From the NCBI RefSeq assembly GCF_014212355.1, contig NZ_JACKXD010000005.1:62001-126000 (forward strand): a DNA stretch of 64,000 nucleotides, given 5' to 3'. The translations under genes and the position numbers were made by a program. This DNA comes from Halobellus ruber. GTDB lineage: Archaea; Halobacteriota; Halobacteria; Halobacteriales; Haloferacaceae. The stretch's first letter is position 1; each line of letters opens with the position of its first letter. This document shows, piece by piece, positions 27,066 through 34,909 of the stretch. The notes beneath the pieces were generated by a model that searched no databases, had not been told where the DNA came from, and was given only the letters and a program-made list of their open reading frames with translations.

Positions 27066-27814
27066 GCCGCGAGGTCCGCGTCGCGGTCTTCCGCCCCGAC
27101 GACGAGCGGCTGGCCAACGCCGTTGAACTGCTGGACTCGCTGGGCGCGACGCCGGTCCCCGACCCGATGTTGGCCGTCGAGCCGACGGGTGCGGTCCCCG
27201 GTGACGACGTCCGTCCCGACGTCGCCGTCCTCACGAGCAAGACCGGCGTCGAACTCCTGGCGGAGGCGGGGTGGTCGCCGGGCGAGGCGACCTTAGCGTG
27301 CATCGGCCCCAAGACCGCGGCCGCGGCCCGCGACGCGGGGTGGACGGTGGATCTGGTTCCCGAGGAGTACTCCTCGTCCGGACTGGTCGCGGCGCTCGAC
27401 GGCGACGTCGACGGGAAACGCGTCGCCGTCGCCCGGAGCGATCACGGCAGCCAGGTCCTGATTGAAGGCCTCCGCGACGCCGGCGCGGACGTTCGCGAAA
27501 CCGTCCTCTACCGCCTCCGCAGCCCCGAGGGGGCGGGGCAGTCGACGGTGATGGCGGCCGGCAGCGAACTCGACGCCGCCTGCTTTACCTCCTCGCTCAC
27601 CGTCGAGAACTTCCTCGAAGCGGCTGCGGAGCGTGGGGTCCGCGGGGAAGCCATCGCGGGGCTGAACCGCGCGGTCGTCGGCGCCATCGGCGAGCCGACG
27701 CGGCAGACCGCGGCGGAGTTCGGGATCCGGGTCGACGTCGTCCCCGAGAACGCAACGTTCGAGGCGCTGGCGACCGCGGTCGTGGAGAAAGCGGCGCCGA
27801 CGTACCACGAGTAG
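27062..27814 (+). CDS. hemD: Uroporphyrinogen-III synthase
   Basis: It cyclises hydroxymethylbilane with D-ring inversion to uroporphyrinogen III (EC 4.2.1.75). HemD sequences are weakly conserved; assignment rests on the two-lobed alpha/beta pattern (VAVLTSKTGVELLAEAG ... KRVAVARSDHGSQVLIEGLRDAGADVRETVLYRL ... LDAACFTSSLTVENFLEAA ... VVGAIGEPTRQTAAEFG), length (250 residues) and position. It starts with GTG overlapping the cobA stop. Gene order hemC-cobA-hemD supports a uroporphyrinogen unit feeding precorrin-2. Confidence 0.92.
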   Translation: MSREVRVAVFRPDDERLANAVELLDSLGATPVPDPMLAVEPTGAVPGDDVRPDVAVLTSKTGVELLAEAGWSPGEATLACIGPKTAAAARDAGWTVDLVPEEYSSSGLVAALDGDVDGKRVAVARSDHGSQVLIEGLRDAGADVRETVLYRLRSPEGAGQSTVMAAGSELDAACFTSSLTVENFLEAAAERGVRGEAIAGLNRAVVGAIGEPTRQTAAEFGIRVDVVPENATFEALATAVVEKAAPTYHE

Positions 27815-27833
27815 CGCCCGCCCCGAACGTGGG

Positions 27834-27840
27834 TTTAAAT
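27834..27840 (+). promoter_or_regulatory. TATA box of the DHH nuclease gene
   Basis: TTTAAAT lies 24-30 bp before ATG 27864, within the 49-bp gap after hemD. It predicts an independent leaderless transcript. Confidence 0.6.
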
Positions 27841-27863
27841 CCGAGAACGACCCACAACCGGGT

Positions 27864-29315
27864 ATGAGCGCGGACACGACGACGGCCGACGGGCCGGTTC
27901 CCGAACTCGGGGAGCGCGCCGCAGCCTGTGCGGCGCGGCTCCGAGACGCCGACTCCGTCCTGTTGGCGTCCCACATCGACGCCGACGGGCTGACGAGTGC
28001 CGCCGTCGCCGCGACGGCGCTCCGGCGGGCGGAGGTCCCCTTCGAGACCGTGTTCGCAAAGCAGTTGGACGACGCGGAGATCGAGCGCATCGCCGCGACC
28101 GACCACGAAACGGTGCTTTTCACCGACTTCGGGAGCGGCCAACTCGACCTGATCGCCCCACGCGCCGAAGCAGGGGCGTTCACGCCCGTGATCGTCGACC
28201 ATCACCAGCCCGCTGATCTCCCCGACCACCGCGAGCCCGACCACCACCTCAACCCGCTTTTGTTCGGGATCGACGGCGCGTCGGAGCTCTCCGGGGCCGG
28301 CGCGAGCTACGTCCTCGCCCGTGCCCTGGAACCCCCCGGCGGCGACAACCGCGACCTCGCGGGGCTGGCGGTCGTCGGCGCGACCGGGGACATGCAGGCC
28401 ACCGACGGCGGGCTCTCGGGTGCAAACCAGGGGATCGTCGAGGAGGGCGTCGCGGCCGACGTGGTCGAGGAGGCGACGGACCTGCTCGTCTACGGCCGCC
28501 AGACCCGACCGCTCCCCAAACTGCTCGAGTACGCAAACGACGTTCGGATCCCGGGGATCACGAACGATCAAGCCGGCGCCGTGGAGTTCCTCTCCGAGCT
28601 GGACCTGGAACTGAAGAAAGACGGCGAGTGGCGTCGGTGGGTGGACCTCACGATGGCGGAACGCCAGGCCGTGGTGAGCGGGCTCGTCAAGCGGGCGATC
28701 GCCTCTGGCGTCCCGGCGGATCGGATCGACGACCTGGTCGGCACTACCTACACCCTGAACCGCGAGGAGCCGGGCACGGAACTCAGAGACGTCAGCGAGT
28801 TCTCCACGCTCCTGAACGCGACCGCGCGGTACGAACGCGCGGACGTCGGCCTCGCGGTGTGTCTGGGTGACCGCAACGAGGCGCTCGACCGTGCGCGAAC
28901 GCTCCTCCGGAACCACCGACGGAACCTCTCTGAGGGCATCGAGTGGGTCACGAGCGAGGGGACGACCGTCGAGAGCAACGTCCAGTGGTTCGACGCCGGC
29001 ACGCGAATCCGGGAGACCATTGTCGGCATCGTGGCGGGGATGGCGGTCGGCACCTCCGATATCCGCGGCGACGTTCCGATCCTGGCGTTCGCCGAGAAGT
29101 CCGACGAGGAGGTGAAGGTCAGCGCCCGCGGAACGCACGCGCTGGTCCGATCCGGGCTTGACCTCTCGGCGGTGATGCGCGAGACCGCCCGCGCGGTCGG
29201 CGGCGACGGCGGCGGCCACGACGTCGCGGCCGGGGCGACCATCCCCACGGGGACCCGCGCCGAGTTCGTCGCCGAGGCCGACCGGATCATCGGCGAGCAA
29301 CTGTCGGGCGACTGA
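27864..29315 (+). CDS. DHH-family exonuclease (archaeal RecJ/GAN-like)
   Basis: A 483-residue protein with the DHH phosphoesterase motifs: SHIDADGLTSAA (Asp39, Asp41 metal ligands), TDFGSG, and the DHH triad VDHHQP (Asp112-His113-His114). A C-terminal DHHA1-like domain contains GGGGHDVAAGATIP near residue 450, the substrate-binding Gly-rich loop. Archaeal members associate with the GINS-CMG helicase (GAN) or act as RecJ-like single-strand nucleases in repair. Which paralogue this is cannot be decided from sequence alone. It has its own TATA box. Confidence 0.92.
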   Translation: MSADTTTADGPVPELGERAAACAARLRDADSVLLASHIDADGLTSAAVAATALRRAEVPFETVFAKQLDDAEIERIAATDHETVLFTDFGSGQLDLIAPRAEAGAFTPVIVDHHQPADLPDHREPDHHLNPLLFGIDGASELSGAGASYVLARALEPPGGDNRDLAGLAVVGATGDMQATDGGLSGANQGIVEEGVAADVVEEATDLLVYGRQTRPLPKLLEYANDVRIPGITNDQAGAVEFLSELDLELKKDGEWRRWVDLTMAERQAVVSGLVKRAIASGVPADRIDDLVGTTYTLNREEPGTELRDVSEFSTLLNATARYERADVGLAVCLGDRNEALDRARTLLRNHRRNLSEGIEWVTSEGTTVESNVQWFDAGTRIRETIVGIVAGMAVGTSDIRGDVPILAFAEKSDEEVKVSARGTHALVRSGLDLSAVMRETARAVGGDGGGHDVAAGATIPTGTRAEFVAEADRIIGEQLSGD

Positions 29316-29371
29316 CCGCCCGGCGGGCGGCCGCCCGGGGCCACTTAAGCCTTCCGAACGGTCGACGCGGT

Positions 29372-29761
29372 TCAGAACTCCCGCGCCCACTCAAGCGCGC
29401 GATCCCGCGATTCGAACCCTTTCGTTTCCATCCCTTCGGCCTCGTTCTTGTTGCTGATCGCCAACCGACTCAACCCGTCCGCTACGTACGCTGTCGCGTC
29501 GATCCCGGTTTCCTCCGCCAGTTCGGTCCACTCCTCGTTGACGTGTGCGAGCGCCTCTCTGGGGAGGCTCCCGGCGTTCCCCACTTCGACGACCACAGCT
29601 GTCATCGACGGGTCGCTCGCAGTCTCCCTGAAGTGTTCCTCCCCCGGCTCCAACTCGCCCGATTCCAACGCTGCCGGCATATCTTCGACGCTCCAGACGC
29701 CGATGCCGTCGATCTCCTCGTACGTTACCTGCTCCGAGAGCTGCGTCCGTGCTCGGGACAT
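29372..29761 (-). CDS. Hypothetical protein, possibly SpoIIAA/STAS-like
   Basis: A 129-residue acidic protein with a predicted alternation of strands and helices: IGVWSVEDMP, MTAVVVEVGNAGSLP, WTELAEETGIDATAYVADGLSRLAISNKNEAEG, and an ending FESRDRALEWAREF. The order and the C-terminal D-x-x-x-A-x-x-W motif recall SpoIIAA-like (STAS/SEC14) proteins, but I am not certain. ATG 29761 is preferred to a 16-codon upstream extension of different composition. It is convergent with the DHH nuclease gene and has no obvious partner. Confidence 0.75.
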   Translation of the reverse strand: MSRARTQLSEQVTYEEIDGIGVWSVEDMPAALESGELEPGEEHFRETASDPSMTAVVVEVGNAGSLPREALAHVNEEWTELAEETGIDATAYVADGLSRLAISNKNEAEGMETKGFESRDRALEWAREF

Positions 29762-30614
29762 ACCGTTCCCTGGATGATAGCTGTTGAAAAGCTTGCCCTT
29801 GAGTATCAAAATAGATACTTCGGACGGATCGAGTGGATCCCGAATTACGCCGAAGACGGGTTACTGTTCCGAGGCTGTAGTCCGAGAGGCGAGCAGTATC
29901 CGATTCGATAACCCAAAACCATTCCGAAGGGACGGCTGTCCGGCTCCGGTGACGCCACCGGTCGAACTTTCATATACCAAAATAGGATTTATGACGGCGT
30001 GTCCGCCACGGTATCGACGCCGTGTGCGTCCCGCGCCCGCTGTGTCTCTTCCCGTCGACCGTTCGCGGTTCTGTGGCGCTCCCGAGTTTGGTTTCGGGGA
30101 TCAACGGATCCCCCCTCGATTCACAACCGGCGGTGTCCGATGAGCGTAGCTGGCCCTATCGGGTAGTTTGAAAACCGCCACCGGTTCGACCCGGTACGCT
30201 CGCCGTCGCTCGATAGACGGGGAGCGTCTTTCGTGGTCAGGGAGTTTCGCTCCCTCAAACGACGGTCCTCGCCGCTCGTTCGCCCCTGCTCCCGGGCGCT
30301 TCGCGGCCGTTCGACGGGCTGAGGCGACGAGCCACCAGAAGAGCGGAGCTCCCCCGAGCCCACGGCGGCGGCACCGCCGTGGACTGCGAACCTGTTTTCA
30401 CTTGCACAGTGCCACCTCGAAGCGGTATACATCCTATATTGATATACCGAATAGGGCCGGAACGAACTCGCTCCATCGTGTACGCTGGTGACGGAGGGTA
30501 AGCGCACCTGCAACATCCGACCCACCCTGCGGTAATTTTTGACATACTATCAAACCCCAACAATATTTATTACGAACCGCAACCAAATAACGGGTGGAAC
30601 CGAGGTGATCAGCA
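29762..30614. other. 853-bp gene-poor region with strong hairpins
   Basis: No convincing gene. The first part (29770-30000) is relatively AT-rich. From about 30140 to 30420 it is GC-rich and holds a perfect hairpin AGGGAG-TTTCG-CTCCCT (about 30238-30254) and a longer one, CACGGCGG-CGGCA-CCGCCGTG (about 30360-30380). Open frames there are Arg/Ser-rich, not acidic, and unlike the other proteins. This could be an RNA gene, or the worn end of an IS605/TnpB-type element, but no transposase is left. The last 60 bp hold the hsp20 promoter. Confidence 0.5.
30563..30610 (+). promoter_or_regulatory. hsp20 promoter and strong Shine-Dalgarno site
   Basis: A TATA-like ATATTTATT (30563-30571) lies about 44 bp before the ATG. 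A nine-base Shine-Dalgarno match GAGGTGATC (30602-30610) lies 4 bases before ATG 30615. Unlike most genes in this window, hsp20 therefore has a leader and a ribosome site, as expected for a heavily translated stress gene. Confidence 0.65.
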
Positions 30615-30986
30615 ATGGCACTCCCGACTGATCCCGCAAGTTCCTGGATGCAAGGGCTCGGATTCCCGTCCCGAATCTTCGACGACGCCGGTACCGACTA
30701 CGAACTGTACGAGGAGGACGACGAGTTCGTCCTCACAGTGGAGCTTCCCGGCTTCGACCGCGAGGAGATCGACCTCGCGTGGGACAACGGTGTGCTGAAC
30801 ATCGCCGCCGAGCACGCTGACGAGGAGCGTGGTCGGAAACGGACCTATCACCGGCGGTTCAGGTTCCCGAAGGACGTCGACGAGGCGGAGATCTCCGCGT
30901 CGTACACCAACGGCATCCTCGAAGTGACGCTCCCGGTCGAGACCGAAGCCGCCGCCCACGGGACGGCGATTCCGATCGAGGGGTAG
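30615..30986 (+). CDS. Small heat shock protein (Hsp20/alpha-crystallin family)
   Basis: A 123-residue ATP-independent chaperone. The alpha-crystallin domain runs from about residue 28 to 112 (YELYEEDDEFVLTVELPGFDREEIDLAWDNGVLNIAAEH ... RRFRFPKDVDEAEISASYTNGILEVTLPV). The A-x-Y-x-N-G-I-L-x-V/I-x-L-P signature is near the end. It lacks a clear C-terminal I-x-I motif, ending TAIPIEG, in which IPI can serve that oligomer-contact role. It is monocistronic with its own promoter. Confidence 0.94.
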   Translation: MALPTDPASSWMQGLGFPSRIFDDAGTDYELYEEDDEFVLTVELPGFDREEIDLAWDNGVLNIAAEHADEERGRKRTYHRRFRFPKDVDEAEISASYTNGILEVTLPVETEAAAHGTAIPIEG

Positions 30987-31093
30987 TCTCGGAGCAGCCT
31001 GACCTCGCTGCGGTTCCGGATCGGTACCCCGGGCCGACGCCACGTCGGTGCGGGTGAGGTAACTCCTTGTACTCGCTCGCGTAGCGAACACCA

Positions 31094-32149
31094 ATGGTAG
31101 CCTCTGCGGTCCTGATCGGCGGGGTGGCTGTCGCGATCTTCGTCGGCGTCAACATCGGCGGGTCCTCGACCGGCGTCGCGTTCGGGCCGGCGACCGGGAG
31201 CGGCGTCCTCTCGATGCGGTCGGCGTCGGCGTTGATGGCGGTGTTCGTGCTCATCGGCGGGTTCACTATCGGAACCAACGTCGTCGAAACTCTCGGGAGC
31301 GGCTTCGTCCCCGCGGAGTACTTTACCCCCGCGGCGTCGATCGGCGTGCTACTCTTCATCGGGTTCGGGATCCTGTTCGGCAACCTGGTGAAGGTTTCCA
31401 CAAGCACCAGCCAGACCGCCGTTGCCGCGGTCGTCGGAATGGGCGCGGCTCTCGGCGTCCTCGACTGGCGGACGGTGGGCGTCGTGGTGCTGTGGTGGAT
31501 CCTCTCGGCGATCCTGGCCTTCTGGGTGTGTGCGTTCGTGGGCCGGTACCTCTACGACGCCGTGGTGGCGACGCTCGATCTCGAATCCAGGAACACGAAG
31601 CTCGCCGAACTAGTCGTGATCGCGATTAGTTGCTACATGGCGTTCTCCGCCGGGGCCTCGAACGTCGCGAACGCGGTCGCACCGCTGGTCGGCTCCGGGC
31701 AGTTCGGGATGCTCACGGGCGTTGCGCTCGGCGGCGTCGCGATCGGTGCCGGCGCGTTCGCCCTCGGCCCGCGGACGATGGAGACAGTCGGCGAGGACAT
31801 CACCGACCTTTCCTTGGAGGCGTCGCTGATCGCCGAGATGATCGCGGCGTCGGTGCTCACCGGATTGAGCTGGGCGGGGATTCCGGCCAGCCTCGCGGTG
31901 GTCCTGACGGCGTGTGTGATCGGGCTCGGGTGGGGACGGGCGAGCCGGCGCGTGCCGCTGCCGGCGGTCGTCCGCCCCGAGGGGCTCACCGAACGCGAGC
32001 GGTCGGCGTGGGCGGGCGATCAACTCGACCTATTTCACCCCGGTACCACGAAGCGGATCGTGATCACGTGGATCGCGACGCCGACGGTCGCGGGGCTGGT
32101 CGCGTTCGGCGCCTTCGAGGCGGCCCAGCGGCTCCAGCTTCTGGCCTGA
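31094..32149 (+). CDS. Inorganic phosphate transporter (PiT family)
   Basis: A 351-residue membrane protein with about nine helices. It has two PiT repeats: the first near residues 17-45 (VGVNIGGSSTGVAFGPATGSGVLS) and the second GASNVANAVAPLVGSG (residues about 187-202). GANDVANA is the family signature, with Ser here for Asn and Asn for Asp. A cytoplasmic loop (RPEGLTERERSAWAGDQLDLF) precedes the last helix. PiT carriers use H+ or Na+ to import phosphate or metal-phosphate. The variant first motif (GGSSTG) makes the substrate less certain. Confidence 0.88.
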   Translation: MVASAVLIGGVAVAIFVGVNIGGSSTGVAFGPATGSGVLSMRSASALMAVFVLIGGFTIGTNVVETLGSGFVPAEYFTPAASIGVLLFIGFGILFGNLVKVSTSTSQTAVAAVVGMGAALGVLDWRTVGVVVLWWILSAILAFWVCAFVGRYLYDAVVATLDLESRNTKLAELVVIAISCYMAFSAGASNVANAVAPLVGSGQFGMLTGVALGGVAIGAGAFALGPRTMETVGEDITDLSLEASLIAEMIAASVLTGLSWAGIPASLAVVLTACVIGLGWGRASRRVPLPAVVRPEGLTERERSAWAGDQLDLFHPGTTKRIVITWIATPTVAGLVAFGAFEAAQRLQLLA

Positions 32150-32203
32150 CCTCCCTTCGGGACCCAGTCAGGCTTTTCAGAACTCACGTCGAACCGACTA
32201 CCG

Positions 32204-32770
32204 ATGTCGTCGAGCGTACTCTCCGGTCGGTTCCAAGGCCGCGAGACGCAGTTTCACATCGAACTTCTCTACGGCGCGCTCTTCATCGGCGGGTTCGCGT
32301 ACCTCGCGTTCCGCGTCGATCCCCGCGTCGCGGCCTTCGAGGGCGGACTCGTTGTCGGCTACCTCCTTCGGGTGTGGGAGAAGATGTCGATCTACGAGCG
32401 GATCCTCCAGGAGGCGGTCTCAGCGGAGGCCGAAACACAGGTCGAAGAGCAGGTCGAAGCGCAGGTCGACCGCGTCGAAGAGGAGGTGGACGAACAGGTC
32501 GAGGAGACGGTCGAAGAGACCGTCGAGGAGCAAGTGGGCGAGCAGGTCGAAGAGCGCGTCGAGGAGCAAGTGGGCGAGCAGGTTGAAGAGACCGTCGAGG
32601 AGCAAGTGGGCGAGCAGGTCGAAGAGACCGTCGAGGAGACGGTCGAAGAACAGGTCGAGGAGACGGTCGAAGAGCGCGTCGAGGAGACGGTCGACGAGCA
32701 GGTCGAGGAGAAAGTCGAAGCCGAGGTGGAAGAGCGGATCGACGGCGAGGAAGAGTCAGAGGCGACGTGA
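32204..32770 (+). CDS. Membrane protein with a long tetrapeptide (VEEx) repeat domain
   Basis: A 188-residue protein I do not recognise. Residues about 21-57 hold two hydrophobic segments (LLYGALFIGGFAYLAF and AFEGGLVVGYLL). From residue 91 to 175 Val recurs at exactly every fourth position (91, 95, 99 ... 175; Ile at 179), in units such as VEET, VEEQ, VGEQ and VEER, 22 in a row. One three-residue step at 88-91 precedes them. The tail (GEEESEAT) is acidic. DNA repeats with a 12-bp period encode it. It is probably an anchored, extended helical rod facing the cytoplasm; the role is unknown. Confidence 0.85.
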   Translation: MSSSVLSGRFQGRETQFHIELLYGALFIGGFAYLAFRVDPRVAAFEGGLVVGYLLRVWEKMSIYERILQEAVSAEAETQVEEQVEAQVDRVEEEVDEQVEETVEETVEEQVGEQVEERVEEQVGEQVEETVEEQVGEQVEETVEETVEEQVEETVEERVEETVDEQVEEKVEAEVEERIDGEEESEAT

Positions 32771-32870
32771 CTTCGGGCTCCATCGGGCCGTTCCCGACCG
32801 TGCTCCCGCGGTCGAAGGTCCTCCGGGTCCGCATACCACCCATCGCAGCCGACGCGGTTCCCCGGCCGCG

Positions 32871-33956
32871 TCACACCGCGGCGTCGGTTGCGCTCCCGGC
32901 TCCCGTTTCGACGTCCAGCGGATCCTCGAGATCACCCATCACCGCCTCGAAGGCGTCGGTCGCGGTCAGAAGCCCCGCGACCTCGCCGTCGTCGACGACC
33001 AACGCGAGCTCCTGGCGTTCGGCCTGGAACCCATCGACCGCCTCGCTGATCGGCGTCTCGGGGGACAGCGTCATCGGCGGTGCTGCCACGTCCTCCAGGG
33101 TGGCGGTCCCCTCGCGGAGGTCGTCGACGCGGTCGATCACGCTGGGGACGTAGACGATCCCGCGGAAGTCCGACGGCTCCGACCCGATCAGGGGCAGCCG
33201 GGTGTGGGGGTTAGTGCCGATCCGGCGGAGGTTCTCGTCGATCGGCTCCTCGGTGGAGAGAAACACCACGTCCTCGACGGGCGTCATCTCGTCTCTGATG
33301 GGTCGTTCGCCGACCGTGAGGGCGTTGATCACTTCCTCGCGGCGCTCCTCCGGGATGTCGCCGCGGTCGAGGACCGATCCCAGCTTGTGTCTGAGGTCCG
33401 CGCGGGACTCGATGGAGTCGGTCTCGGCGTCCAACCACGCGCCGGTCATCTCGACGCCGAACAGCTTGAGGGTCCACTTGGCGACGCTGTCGCCGACCGC
33501 GATGATCGGCGAGATCACCTTCGCGAACCAGTACAGCGGCGTTGCGCCGTACCTGACCACGAACTTCGAGCGCTCGACGCCGAGGTACGTCGGCGTCTGC
33601 TCGCCGTGGGTGAGGTGGAGGAGGTTGATGATGAGGAAGGCGATGATCCCGCCGGCACCGACGGACGCCAGCACCGTCGCCTCGAAGAACGGCTCGAACA
33701 GCGCTGCCAGGGCGGGTTCGGCCACGATCCCGACCGCGATGCTGGAGGCGGTGATCCCGACCTGACAGGAGGTGAGGTAGATTTCCAGGTCGTCGGTCAT
33801 CTCCCATCCGCGGCGGAGCCCCGCCTCGTCGAACTCGGATTCGGGGTACTGCCGGACCCGGGTGAGCGCGAACTCGATGGCGACGAAGAAGCCGTTCGCC
33901 AGGATCAGCGCGACCCCGGCGACTAGTCGGAGCGTGACTTCGAGGCCGTTCATCAT
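32871..33956 (-). CDS. CNNM/CBS-domain membrane protein (hemolysin C-like)
   Basis: A 361-residue protein. Residues about 1-140 are a DUF21/CNNM transmembrane domain (NGFFVAIEFALTRVRQYPESEFDE, CQVGITASSIAVGIVAEPAL, HLTHGEQTPTYLGVER). Residues about 190-340 contain two CBS motifs (TPVEDVVFLSTEEPIDENL and the C-terminal pair ending LLTATDAFEAVMG), a nucleotide- or SAM-binding regulatory module. The family is linked to Mg2+/Co2+ efflux or divalent-cation homeostasis. Start 33956 gives MMNGLEV; the next ATG (33953) is equally possible. Confidence 0.9.
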   Translation of the reverse strand: MMNGLEVTLRLVAGVALILANGFFVAIEFALTRVRQYPESEFDEAGLRRGWEMTDDLEIYLTSCQVGITASSIAVGIVAEPALAALFEPFFEATVLASVGAGGIIAFLIINLLHLTHGEQTPTYLGVERSKFVVRYGATPLYWFAKVISPIIAVGDSVAKWTLKLFGVEMTGAWLDAETDSIESRADLRHKLGSVLDRGDIPEERREEVINALTVGERPIRDEMTPVEDVVFLSTEEPIDENLRRIGTNPHTRLPLIGSEPSDFRGIVYVPSVIDRVDDLREGTATLEDVAAPPMTLSPETPISEAVDGFQAERQELALVVDDGEVAGLLTATDAFEAVMGDLEDPLDVETGAGSATDAAV

Positions 33957-34045
33957 ATCGGCGGAAACCGTTCGACGGGTCAAATAAGCAGCGACAGCCT
34001 CCGGCGGGCACAACCTGTTTGTACTGCCGCCTGCGACGTACGGCT

Positions 34046-34369
34046 ATGACCGACTTCGACCCCGAGAAGTTCGAGGACAAGTACGTCCACTACTTCCCGG
34101 AACTCCAGCGTGCCTACAAGAACGCCTTCGAGGCGATGAGCGAGCGGTACGATTCGGAGTTAATCCACGCGATCGACCAGCAGATCCTCAACGAGTCCGA
34201 GCCGTTCTACGACGACGGCTCGTTCCGGATCGAACTCCCGGACGAGCCCGCCGACCGGGTGACGGCGACCGTCGTCGACGAGGGAAAGCTGTCGGCGGTG
34301 CTCGACGCCTACGTCGAGGAGCTTCGGGCGCAACTCCGGACCGTGTTCGGGCTGACCGACGCCGAGTGA
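34046..34369 (+). CDS. Small conserved haloarchaeal-type protein of unknown function
   Basis: A 107-residue acidic, mostly helical protein starting MTDFDPEKFEDKYVHYFPELQRAYKNAFE. A central strand pair (FRIELPDEPADRVTATVVDEGKLSAVLDAYV) is followed by a C-terminal helix (EELRAQLRTVFGL). I think it belongs to a haloarchaea-restricted family (possibly DUF5783), but no function is known. It is divergent from the CNNM gene with a gap of 89 bp and precedes the NifU-like gene by 57 bp on the same strand. Confidence 0.85.
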   Translation: MTDFDPEKFEDKYVHYFPELQRAYKNAFEAMSERYDSELIHAIDQQILNESEPFYDDGSFRIELPDEPADRVTATVVDEGKLSAVLDAYVEELRAQLRTVFGLTDAE

Positions 34370-34426
34370 GCGGGATCGACCCCCCGGAACCAAAGGTCTA
34401 AGCCCGTCGCCGCCGAACCGTTCGGT

Positions 34427-34792
34427 ATGAGCACTGAGTCCGCAAGCGGCGACGACGACCTCAAGGAGCGAGTCACGAACTTCCTGCGCCGGAACTTCCC
34501 GCAGATCCAGATGCACGGCGGCTCCGCCGCGATCCAGCATCTCGACCGCGAGAGCGGCGAGGTCACGATCATGCTCGGCGGCGCGTGTTCGGGGTGCGGC
34601 ATCTCCCCGATGACGATCCAGGCGATCAAAAGCCGGATGGTCAAGGAGATCCCCGAGATCGAGACAGTCCACGCAGACACCGGAATGGACGGTGGCGGCG
34701 GCCACGACGAGGGCGGAATGTCCCCCTCGTTCCCGGGTGAGACCACCGGGGACGACGGCGGCAGCGACGAGGGGCCGCAGGCCCCGTTCTGA
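34427..34792 (+). CDS. NifU-like Fe-S scaffold (C-terminal NifU domain)
   Basis: A 121-residue protein containing one NifU C-terminal domain (residues about 10-80) with the cluster-binding Cys54-x2-Cys57 (GGACSGCGISPMT). It is expected to hold or transfer a [4Fe-4S] cluster. Residues 90-121 form a Gly/Asp-rich tail with two His, absent in bacterial NfuA cores. Its neighbours (a small unknown protein and a sulfatase-fold enzyme) do not suggest a dedicated client. Confidence 0.9.
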   Translation: MSTESASGDDDLKERVTNFLRRNFPQIQMHGGSAAIQHLDRESGEVTIMLGGACSGCGISPMTIQAIKSRMVKEIPEIETVHADTGMDGGGGHDEGGMSPSFPGETTGDDGGSDEGPQAPF

Positions 34793-34909
34793 GGGGCCGC
34801 CCGGCTTCTCCGACGCGCAACTCGATGCCGGCCTCGATCCCGTGAGCCTCCGGGCCGCCGGCGACGGCGGACCGGTGGCTCTTTGCCCCCGTCGCCGCGA
34901 GGGGTGGGT

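Noticed and set aside
30185-30205. T-arm-like ACCGG-TTCGAC-CCGGT, possible tRNA fragment
   Set aside because: The loop has six bases and no acceptor, D or anticodon arm can be drawn around it.
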